Positions 20,190 to 30,466 of a DNA stretch of 64,000 nucleotides are shown piece after piece; position 1 is the first letter of the stretch, and each line of letters starts with the position of its first letter. The position numbers and the translations under genes are program-made. The stretch comes from Symsagittifera roscoffensis (lineage: Eukaryota > Xenacoelomorpha > Acoela > Convolutidae). The notes beneath the pieces were generated by a model. That model saw only the letters and a list, made by a program, of their open reading frames with translations. It searched no databases and was not told where the DNA came from. The DNA lies in NCBI RefSeq assembly GCF_963678635.1, contig NC_087068.1, positions 50,115,724-50,179,723 on the forward strand. Direction: 5' to 3'.

Positions 20190-20547
20190 TGTAACAGTCG
20201 CCTACTTTAGTCACATATGAGGCTTAAGAAAAATAGGCCCTATAACCATTGGCTCAAGAGTCAGGGACACTATCTCTTGTGTTTTTCCGCCTCAAGAACG
20301 GTCGGAGCCAATTCGGTTCGCTTGCGACATGAGACTGGAACCCATTACAGCTTAAAGGCCACTACCAAAATACCCCCCCCCCCACTCTAGAAATAAAAAC
20401 GTCCCCATACTTAGGTCTCGGGATACCCAAAATACATGAACGCCGTTAAAAACCGGGTCGGAACAATCCGCTTAGTTACTTTTTATTGGACAGTGGAACT
20501 TTGATCCATTTCAGATGGATCAACCTAAAACTCGCCTTATCTCAACA
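20190..20547 (-). repeat. 5' LTR of copy A (inferred)
   Basis: No second copy is in the window, so this LTR is inferred by alignment with copy B. In the sense direction it runs from about TGTTGAGATAAGG, through a hairpin GATCCAT/ATGGATC, to GACTGTTACA. The TGTTACA end is followed by the same candidate primer-binding site as in copy B. Length is about 358 bp; the upstream edge is uncertain by some bases. Confidence 0.6.
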
Positions 20548-21081
20548 TAACTATCATAAAATGCACTCGAGAAATTTAAATTGGAACTTACATATCGACG
20601 CACTTGAGTATGAGGAGTAAGTTATAACTGAGCAGCTTGAGAATTAAGTAATATAACTAAATAAGTTTTAAGGCCAATTAGTTTCAATAACAGAAGTAAG
20701 TTTTGTCTCTAGAATCAAAGTCTCTGAATGAACCCTTTGGACACTCGAGTTGTCCACTCTTCCATTCAGAGTCCACTCCTTTCCATTCGAATAATTGTTC
20801 TGTCTCAAGTCCGTATTCGATTCTCCTGTTTTCAGGACAAGACAGCTCTACTCTCTTGATATTTCGTATCGAGAAATTGCGAATAGCAATTTCCTGCCTT
20901 TTTCTTGAGTAGTTTCCCGCAATTGTTAATTCGGGTGTTCTGATTTCTGACTTTTTCATTTTCAGTTGGTTCGAGAAAATTGAGCATGACAGGCTCGATT
21001 CGAATTTTGCAAAATTAAAATTTCACTCCAAAATTACGTATTTCTCAAGGTCAAACCCCCAGACATGACCGACTGGCACAT
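20548..21081. other. Spacer between the two head-to-head elements, with a small minus-strand ORF
   Basis: This 534-bp segment separates the LTR of copy A from the 5' LTR of copy B. It holds a 91-codon minus-strand frame (20684-20959, starting MKKSEIRT). It is rich in CTCAAG/CTTGAG, as is copy A. In the minus direction its end resembles the AT-rich sequence before the copy B 3' LTR. It may be the 3' end of another minus-strand element of the same family, so that the copy A LTR could be shared with a neighbour in tandem. Confidence 0.4.
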
Positions 21082-21459
21082 TGACAAGGATGAGAAGCTA
21101 GGAGTTGGGGGAAAGGGTTGATCCATCTTCGATGGAGATGATGATTTTTATCTACTGAACAAAAACAATAGTAATATAATAAGTAGTAGCCCTGTTTTTA
21201 GGAGTGACCTCGTGGTCTGGGGATACTGAGACCCAGCCATGAGCTCACTATTTCTGCATGTAATCTAGTTAATTTGAGTGTTTTGACCGAAGCCGAAAGC
21301 AGTAACGTTTTTGTCGACCCGATGTTAGAAAGACCACCGAAAAGTACTGGCTTGGTAGAGACGGTGAAAAGCATGCAAAGCTCTGTTTAGACGTCAGTTA
21401 GTCGTCTTAAGACTTAGTTTTGTCTTCCGTCGATATGTATCTTCCGGGCGAATGTTACA
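21082..21459 (+). repeat. 5' LTR of copy B
   Basis: It starts TGACAAGGATGAG and ends GAATGTTACA (TG...CA). By eye it differs from the 3' LTR at about 7 of 378 positions. A purine run (GGGGGAAAGGG) and a hairpin TCCATC-TTC-GATGGA lie near its start. No TSD is seen. Confidence 0.85.
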
Positions 21460-21471
21460 TAGATGTTTTTA

Positions 21472-21488
21472 TGGCGCTCCTGGGTGTT
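21472..21488 (+). promoter_or_regulatory. Candidate primer-binding site of copy B
   Basis: TGGCGCTCCTGGGTGTT lies 12 nt after the 5' LTR end. It is identical to the same place in copy A, although the leaders otherwise hardly align. This supports a functional site; the priming tRNA is not assigned. Confidence 0.45.
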
Positions 21489-22013
21489 ATTCTTTTTAAC
21501 ATCATGACCGGCAGAATCGTTAACGAGCACTCCGCGCCGAGCGGATGCTCACATTAACGCCCTTAATAGGCCTAAACCGCCGGGGCGGAAGGGTAGTTCG
21601 GAACGCGGAAGCCTTCCGGATTACCGTGAATAGTTTTTTAACTTAGTTAAGACCGAAAATTCACGAACCAGGAAGGGTGGGGGGATTCGCGGTCCCGTCA
21701 TCTCCTGAATGGTTTGTGACCAAAAACACTTAAAGATATATATAAAACCAAACAAAAAGTAGTATAGTACCCAAGAAAAACAAAAAACATAAAAAAATAT
21801 ACGAAAAAACCAAAACAGTAAAAAAGTAAAAAATCAGTAGAAATCATCCCCCCAGAAAAGATGTGATCCGATGTGAACCGATGTTGATAGATATATTGTT
21901 GTTACAGGCATTTATATCAGTCAGGATTGTTACGATCAGTTTTGTAGCCCGTTTGTGAGGCTTGTACTGTAGGGTTATTTGAGCATTTAAGCAGGTTAAT
22001 GATAAATTGCGCC

Positions 22014-23655
22014 CAATCCGGAAGGGTCAGCTGATTTGCGCTCAATTCGGAGGGGTCTTGGGAGAAGACTGATCCGGCAAGCAGTACAAGGAGCAACAAG
22101 AAGGGGCTCAACGACAGCAACAATCGACTGTTGGGTATCGTTAGCAAGTTTTGTGTCCCTTTTGGTACAAAAATTAAGATAGTAATCTGTGGGGGGCTCG
22201 ACAGTGCTGCACTGTAGTGACCCTTCACCGAACTGCGAATATCCGAGTTAAGCACCTTAATTCGGATATTAAACAAACCCGGAGGGGTATCGTATTACTA
22301 CTATTATTAATTACATAGCCTATATTAAAAGTCTTATATCGTTTTTCAGTCAAAAACAACGAAAACAGACCGGTTTTTAGGGTCAAAATAGCGATATTTT
22401 GATTCCCCCACAAGTCGCGATTTTTGAGATATCGATAATTTTTGAAACGGAAAAAAGCGCTAAAGTAGTGTGTTACATCGTAATTGCACTACCATAATAG
22501 ATAGAACCGGTTAAGTTTAGTTCGGAAGTGATTGGAACTATTTTGGAACCAAAAAACCGAATTTTCGTGATTTTTGAGAAACCGAAACACTAAAAATTCA
22601 GAAATTTTTTTGAAATTCTTGAGTTAGAACAGTAAAAATAGTTGTTCGGGCAACGTCCACTAGTGAATCTACAAGTTTTAAAACCCGCTACCCGAAAGCC
22701 TTCCCGGTTGCAGAGAAATCGAACTTAACGTGTTTGATTTGGTGGATTCATCAATCCGGAGGGGTACAGGTAGCATAGTTTTTTGCAAATTTTTTCAACT
22801 AAAGCGTTTTAGATCGGGTCTTTTGCATTGAACTAGAAGAGTATAGGCCCTTTGAGCTCGGATCAATAATTTTTAGGTCGAAAGGACCTGATTTGCGGAA
22901 AAAGTTAGGCGGAACCTATAAGAGAGAAAAATTTTTTGAGTTTAGAAAAAGGACGTTTTGGTTAATAACTTTGGAACTACTGGGCATATCGAGTTGATCT
23001 TGGTACCAATAGATCAGAAATTAGCTGAGCTTACTGATAGGGACAAAAGTTTTTCAGAGAAGTAAGCGTGAACATTTTTTGAGATTGTTTTTAGCAAATT
23101 CCTCAATTTGGAAGGGTACACCCTTCACGTTTTACAAAATTTTTTTAGAAAAGCCCTTATACCCCTAACAAGAGGTAATAGCGGTTGAATAAAGTAACTT
23201 TAGGCTGTTCTAGACGAAAAGGGAAGGCTAAAGGCACAGCAAAAGCTTAAGCGAGCCGAAGTTAGGCGAGCGATAAGACCCTTCACCGTTAGTGTGAATT
23301 GTCAAATAAGAGGCTTAACTTCAATCCGGAAGGGTCTAGGAAAGTAGTGCATACCCTTCCTAGTTAATTGAAAGAGCAAAATTGCATCGGAGAACGTATC
23401 CGGAGGGGTATAGGTTGAAAGAAGGTAAACTCCGAAAAGCTACTTTTACAAAACCGGAGGGCTCCCAATCCGGAGGGGTCAAAGATTTTTCAAGTTAGGA
23501 GGGGTCCGAATCCGGAGGGGTCTTATAGTTGCTAATTCGGAGGGGTCCAAACCCGGAGGGGTCTTATATTAACTAACTCAGAGGGTCGCAATCCGGAGGG
23601 GTCTAGATTCTGCCAGTCCGGAAGGGTCCTATTTGTGCCAATCCGGAGGGGTATT
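22014..23655 (+). repeat. Dispersed AATCCGGAGGGGTC motif array in copy B leader
   Basis: About 16 copies or close variants, at about 22014, 22043, 22278, 22752, 23104, 23322, 23398, 23467, 23496, 23509, 23534, 23551, 23580, 23590, 23617 and 23641. All are in the same orientation, with variable spacing and unrelated sequence between. A further copy lies in the 3' region (47446-47460). Uneven spacing argues against simple satellite slippage. Confidence 0.85.
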
Positions 23656-24429
23656 ATTTTATTAAAGGACTTAGGTAGACGAAAGAAAGACTAAAAAGTG
23701 AGAGGTATTAGGTTATTAGCACACAGGCTAGGTATCAGTGACTGCACTGGTAAATTGCCTTTCAATAAGAACCAGACCAAAACAAAACAGGTCCGAACTC
23801 GGATATTCGCGACACTAAGTCTAAATTAGAAAGAGCGTGATTCATTGGTGTGGATTGTAACATAATACGTTTTTGGGAAAAGTGACTGCCCTGAGGATTT
23901 TAGTAGGTCTAGCTCGGGCAGTCCGAAGGCAGATAGGTAACACAGTATTCGGTGGGTGCAATAGCCGCCCACTTGAGAAAATTACTGCCTTCAAAGTTTT
24001 GTCTGTTTGGTGCAGCACCGAGCAGGGAAAGCTTTTTCTTTAAAAGACAAGTTCGACTATTGTACTGCGACCAAATAAGAGTACATTACACATACGTTTT
24101 TTTAGAGACATTCATATTCTGTCAATATATATATTTTTGTTTTTGATTTTAAGTCAACATAAACTGTGCTTGATTGGGTAGTGAGTACACTATATTTTAA
24201 ATTGACTGATAACATCATATTGTGCTAGTTTTCAGATCTTACCACCGATAATCGGTTAGTGTGAATAAATTTTATACAAACTGTACTCTGATAACATACA
24301 GGGATTCGTGGTCACTATTTAATAGAATCTTGTGAAAATTATTGTGTTGTGTCATTTTTATTGTTAATAAAACTATAAGGTATCTAGCAATCGGGTTAAG
24401 TATAGGCATTAATAAGTGACAAATAGAGA

Positions 24430-27400
24430 ATGAGTCTAGACAAGTTAAGGATACCAAAACGAGGTAATAGCTCTAGGAAATTCATACCTGAAAAGCAAAG
24501 AAAAACGATGACCGATCCTTTTGTGGATTGGATCAAGCGATCCCGGTCCGATAAAGGGGAGACGGTTTCAGGCAGAATGGTTGAAACGAGAAGTCAGAAG
24601 ACCTCAGAAGAAGGAAAGAACTGTTAGAAGTGGAGGTCAATACGGACCATACCATGAACGACAACCAGGAAGTAAATGGACTGGAAGGGAGAGGCAGAAT
24701 GCTGGCGAGTGAATCTACTCCGGTAGAACAAGGCCATGAATTTGCCACTTCCACCGGGACATTGGATCGAGAGGAGATGTCGGAACTGTCCGACATCTCA
24801 ACTGAAGTAACGGCAACTAGAAGATCTCCGACAGACAACACTATGATGGCAGGACGAACTGGGAAACAAACAACGTCATCATCATTCTCAGAAAGAATGA
24901 AGAACACCTTCGGAAACATCTTTCCATTCAGCATGGGAGGAGGAGCAGGAAACGACGGTGAATCCCAGGAGGAAGTGGATGAAGAGGAGCAAGGGCACTT
25001 TGGATCTCAAGTCAGCCTCAATAGTTCGATCCAGGAGAATGAGGCACACGTCGGAAGAGAGACTGGAACCATGGACAAATTTGGTGTAGTGACAACGATA
25101 AGCAAAGAGGCAAACACACCGGGCCAGTCAAAAGACTTCGCGATTAGGACAAGTTCAGAACCACAAACTGGAGAGAGTACAACCAGAGGGCTAGGCAACG
25201 CGTTAGCGGATCCTGAAATAGATAATGAAAAGACGTCGAGGCAGAGAGTTAAGGCTCGGATCTCGACCAGCACGAAGCTACCTGGGACCGACAGGGTTAC
25301 ACCACCACTAGTGACGCCACTCGTTGATAACGGGGCAGCACTAGTGGAAGCCTTAAACAACATAGTGGACAGTTTAGGAGAACAAAACGAGCAGATGTCA
25401 ATAAGGATGAGTGAACTAGAAAGGGCAGTCCACATTGAAAGAGAGAGTCTGCGGGAAGAAAAAAAAAGCAACAGACAAGAAGTTGGCAGGAGCGAAAAAC
25501 GCTTGAAAGAAAGAACGGACGAACATGTGGCGAGGAACTTGTCGCGAATGACAAGAGAGGCGGAACAGCGAGAGTTACGCTTACGAGACGACATGGAGAA
25601 GTTAAGAATTCAACAAGAGCAGTCTCTTGGGACTCTTGACACAAAGATAGACGCGATGATGGAGAGGCGAACTCAGGCTATCATGGATAGGTTGGACGGG
25701 CTACTAAGCAGCAAGAGTGGACCAAAAGAAGGAGAACCGAACTCGGGAGGTCCCAGCAGGGAACCGAGGGTGAACTTCAATGAACATCAAAAGAGGAAGA
25801 CGTACGGATCCACTAGAGGCAGGGGCAGTTCATCAGGCTATGCCACAAGGGGTAATGGAGCATGGGGCCCGAGCAGTAGAGCAAGTTCAACGGGGAACCA
25901 ACAAACCTCTAACGAACGACCAACGCAAGGCACACATGCGACTGGGAGAAGTGATTCCGGCAACAGGGGGCATGCGAGCCCGAGGAGGAGTCATGTAGGT
26001 CAAGAGGGAAACACTCACGGCGATTCGGATTGCAGGGATGCACCTCATACAGAGCTTTCGACGAGGTGTGAGGACACTCAAGCAGGACACTCAAGGGATG
26101 CTACAGCAATGGCCACAGCATTTGAACCCCTAAACAGGTCTTTGGAGACATTCCTGACAAGGTTATCAAGAACCAATGAACGCAGTGAGAAGTCCAGAAG
26201 AGTCTTTAAGAAACCAAGATGCTACAAAGACGAATCTGATGGCTGTATTGATACCTGGATAGAGGTAATGAAGCTGCATTTCGAGGAAGAGGACTTGTCG
26301 GAGAGACAGGAATGCAGTGCGCTCACCAGCAATTTAGAAGGGACAGCCCTGAACTGTGTCATGGCCAAGAAGCAATATCAACGTGACACTGCTGAGAAAA
26401 TCTTCGAGATCTTGTTAAACCGTTTTGGATCAGCGGTGCAGGGGCACCAGGCGATGATGCGCTTCGAGAAACGGAGGCAACGAGAGGATGAAACGATAGA
26501 CAAGTTTCTCGATGATTTGGAAATGCTGAGGAGACGCAGCCAACCGGACGAGTCAAACCGAAGGATGAACCTGGCCGTAGCCTCAAAATTCATCGATGGT
26601 GTGAAAAATGATGAACTTCGTACGATGCTAGCAACGCATTACACACCACTATCAATCAATGCGCCAACACCGGAGGAGTTGAGGCTCAAATCAAAAGAGT
26701 ATCTTTTGTTGAAACCTCCTTCGAGATCTGGATATTACAAGAACAATTATGGCAATTTTAACAACGGACCAGCGAACCAAGGGAACAATTGGTACAAACC
26801 GAGGGATGATATGGACAAGAGACGCTCTTGTGCTAATTGCAGTTCAACGGACCATCATGTGTCAGCATGCCCAGCTTACAAACAAGGCATGAAAGCAATA
26901 GGCTTTAGCCTCGAGGACGAAGATGCGTCAGAGTTGGACCATGAGGATTTCATGAGAGGAGTAATTGCGAAATTCGGCCCGAGGTGTTTCTTTTGCAACT
27001 TGGAAGGTCATTTTAAATCAGATTGTCCGCAATTCTGGGATGCAGTGGCAGACATTAAGCATCCAAGACATGAAGAAGCTTTGTCAGGAGTAAAAGCCAG
27101 CAAGGCTCGACTTTTGAGTGAAGCAGAAGCACGCAGAAAGGATAAACCTCAAGAGCTGGCGGCTAAGAAATTGCAAGCGGTAATAGAGGAGACACGTGAG
27201 CCGGAACCAGCAACCGCGACTCACGACTTCAAGATCGATTATAAGGCAGCCGCGAGGTATGCTCTAAATAGAGTGCAGCAGGAACTAGTGACGAAAGAGA
27301 TCGAACAAAAAGTGAAACTTGAACTGGAAAATGAGAAACTTCAGGAGCAACTGAATACCTTCGAAGCAACGGAGTTCGAAGAAACGAAAGCACCAAGCAG

Positions 27401-28289
27401 TTTGAGCATGAAACTTAATGTGATCTCCGGTCAGAGGTTCGGCATGGTGCCGCAAGGAAGCAAGATACAGTCGATAATCTCAGTGGCTGGACACCAGGTA
27501 ATAAGAAATCTGAGTGAACCATCCGAGTTCACTTTGATGCGTTTGGACACATATGCAGATTATCTGAGGCAGGTGGAACCACGCACCGAGTCGAGAGCCG
27601 TGCGAGCACTACTAACGACGGGTGGCCCTCGCGTGAAGAAACTTCATGGACGCTACCTAGAGGTCAATGGGCCGTATCAAGTGATGCTGAACGTGGATGG
27701 AATCAGTATCTACACCAGGACTTATGTAACAACAGATGATGACCAAATGGGGCAGATCTATTTGGGCGAGGAGGAACTCAAAGTCCGCAGGATAGGCCAT
27801 GACGCCATGATGGAACAAGACGCAGTACACATTGGGTATGAAGCAGATGTGACCGCACATCTGCTCGACACCAACGGAACAAAACTCGGAGTCACAGGGC
27901 TTCTGGACACAGGAGCGGTAGTGAGTGTGATGCCGATAAAAACTTGGGAAAGAATGGGCTTCACGCGGGAAGATCTAATTCCAACGAATCTCCGACTGGC
28001 CGCCGCCAATCGAGGAGCTATCTACGTGGCCGGAAGAACACCAATAACGGTCCTCCACATGGGAGGACGGGATCTTTGGATGAGCTTCCTGGTGGTAGAG
28101 AATCTGGACGACGCCGACCAATTCATCTTGGGCAGAGATTTTGTCAGGAATTTTGACGTGATGATTGACTTGAACAACGGTCTGATACGGATTAGAAACC
28201 CGGACCGAAAGTATGTTAAGAGACCAATTAATAGGATAATAACAGACGAGAACAAGGTACCAATTTTTTTAGATAGAAAAGTAAAATAA
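24430..28289 (+). pseudogene. Copy B gag and protease (broken)
   Basis: The likely start is ATG 24430 (MSLDKLRIPKRG), which aligns with the N-terminus of copy A. A frameshift near 24600-24630 moves reading to the frame of the long gag block. That block has an acidic coiled-coil N-terminal part, a Gag capsid domain (about 26190-26720), two CX2CX4HX4C knuckles (about 26826-26870 and 26985-27026) and an aspartic protease with DTGA (Asp codon 27906-27908). An in-frame TAA at 28287-28289 separates it from RT; copy A has no stop here. The next codons are CAA CCA, which fits the CARYYA readthrough context. Confidence 0.85.
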
Positions 28290-30466
28290 CAACCAGGACA
28301 AGCTGTGGTAGCAATTTTTAGAATGATAAATTTGCATTCGTTAAGTGATAGTAAACAGGTTTGCTTAGTACCGAATCCAAATAGTCAGAGTTCGGTGATT
28401 TTAGGCCGGAGCTTCTCGGTAACGCGAAACGGACTGTGTGTCAGTGTGTTGTTGAACACACTGGACACCACGGTTTCAATCCAGCGTGGAAAGAAGCTTG
28501 GCTACGCTTTGCCGATGAGGACCGACTATGAGGAGACACAAAACTTGAAGAAATATAGTGTGAAAGACTGTCCTTATCATGCCAATAAAGATAAAATTTT
28601 AAAGAGGATTAATGAATTAAAATCTATTCATAAATTGTTTTCAATGAAATCCGAAACGGACGACGGCTTATCAAGCTGCTCGAATTTTCCGGAACGCCCC
28701 TCGTCATATGAACTAGAATCTGACAAACCGGTTTTGCCAGAGATAGAACAGTTAAAAAGGAAAATAGGTGAGGGAGATTTCAAAAAATTGCGGGACCTCC
28801 TAAATCGGAACGCAGATGTATTTTCAAAGCATAAGGCGGATATCGGTTGCTGTAATACCGTCGAACACGAAATCGAACTAGAAGAGGGCGCCGTTCCCCA
28901 CAGGGAAAGCGCAAGGCGAATGACGCCACACAAATCGGATGCGTGCCGAGCGGAAATTGAAATGTTGCTTGAATACGATATGATAGAACCCTCGAAATTG
29001 CCATGGGCTTGCGGAGTAGTAATGGCGAAAAAGAAAGGGGGGCAGCTTAGATTTTGTTGCGACTTTCGTTACTTGAACGCGGTAACGATAAAAGATGCGT
29101 ACCCGATACCGCGAATAGACGAGAGCCTATCTAAACTTGGTGATGCCAAGTTCTTCACCACATTGGACTTAGGTTCTGCCTTCTGGCAGGTCCCTCTGCG
29201 GAAGAAGGACAGAGAGAAAACCGGATTCGCGTGCGAATTGGGATTGTACCAGTGGAAGAGGATGCCCTTCGACTTGTGCAATGCAACGGCCACTTTTCAA
29301 AGACTGATGGCTCAGGCTTTGACGAGAGTGACCAAGAAGTACGGGAATCTCGTGATGTGTTACGTGGATGACGTAGTCATAGCAACACCGACCCTGGAAG
29401 ACCATATTGATAGGCTCGATGAGGTCTTTGGATGCATGAAAATAGCAGGATTGAAGTGCAAACCATCGAAATGTGAAATCCTTAGGGACTCGATTAAGTA
29501 CCTAGGAAGAATGGTGGATAGGCATGGTGTGAGGCCGGACCCGGAAGCAGTGGAAGCAGTGTTGACATGGAAAGCTCCCAGAACGGACATACAGCTCCTG
29601 AGCTTCCTAGGGTTTGCCAATTACTACCGAGAATTCATAAAAGGATATGCAGACAAGGTGTACCCGATGCAGAAGCTGATGCGCAACAAAGGGAAAAAGT
29701 TCGAATGGAACGATGAGGCACACGTTGCTTTCGAGAACATAAAGCGGGAACTGTGCGAAGCGCCAGTGCTGGGCATGCCTACAGAAAAGGGCATGTATGT
29801 TCTCGACACAGACGCATCGGTGGTGGCCATCTCAGGAATCTTGCATCAAGAGCAAGAATGGAACGGAAGAACAGTTCTCCGTCCCATTGCATACGGCAGC
29901 AAAGTCTTGAGTGACACAGAGATGAAATATGGCGCACCAAAAGCAGAAATGTTTGCAGTAGTCACCTTTGTGGAGAAGTACCGTGCATACTTGGGGAGCG
30001 CTCCCTTCAATTTACGCGTGGACAACAGAGCGTTATCCTGGTTGAAGACCTACTCGATGGATCATAGTTATATTGGTAGATGGATAGTAAGATTGGATGG
30101 CTACCATATGATAATCGAACATAGGATGCGTGATAAACACCAGAATGCTGACAGTCTCAGCAAGAAAACTGAGTTCTATGAAAGATTGGAGCAGAAGCAG
30201 GCCAATCAGGCGGAAATAAGGGAGGGATTTTCGTTTCTGGACAAAGAAACTTATGAAGCGCTTCCCTTAACGAGATGGTTGGATAAGTCTGGACATCCAA
30301 TTCCAGGGCACCCTGAGTTACCTGTAGAGAAAGCAGCCGAGATAAAGATCCTGTCCAAGGAGGACCCGGTCCCCTTGGATTTGTTGCTGCGCTCGAACCT
30401 GGTCCAACAAGAACTCTCTCGCATGAATATAAACAGCCTCTCATTATTGGATAAAACGGTGCAAGT
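27981..30466 (+). repeat. 2486-bp tandem duplication, unit 1
   Basis: The unit begins CCAACGAATCTCCGACTGG within the protease end and finishes GATAAAACGGTGCAAGT after RNase H. Unit 2 follows directly (30467-32952). I counted about five differences by eye, near 28856, 29138, 29379, 29727 and 30146 and their equivalents. The junction shows about 2 bp of microhomology (TC). Confidence 0.95.
28290..30466 (+). pseudogene. Copy B reverse transcriptase and RNase H, first duplicate
   Basis: It reads in frame with gag-protease after the TAA. It contains the RT palm with YVDD (29361-29372) and RNase H with DTDAS and VDNRAL. Where copy A and gypsy RTs have MPFGL, this copy has MPFDL, a change at a conserved glycine. 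At 30466 it runs into the second copy of a 2486-bp tandem duplication. Since 2486 is not a multiple of three, the frame is lost and a stop follows at 30531-30533, so no integrase is joined to this copy. Confidence 0.85.

Larger units (their letters stand above)
21460..24429 (+). other. 5' leader of copy B
   Basis: A 3-kb non-coding leader before the gag ATG at 24430. Only short frames occur. It is studded with a repeated G-rich motif (consensus AATCCGGAGGGGTC), densest at 23398-23655. Confidence 0.65.

Noticed and set aside
21917-22276. 119-codon minus-strand frame in the copy B leader
   Set aside because: It runs antisense through the G-rich motif region, with no recognisable domain and no counterpart in copy A.
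24630-24632. GTG 24630 as the gag start
   Set aside because: A GTG start is not expected for a eukaryotic element. The ATG at 24430 aligns with the copy A N-terminus, with a frameshift in between.
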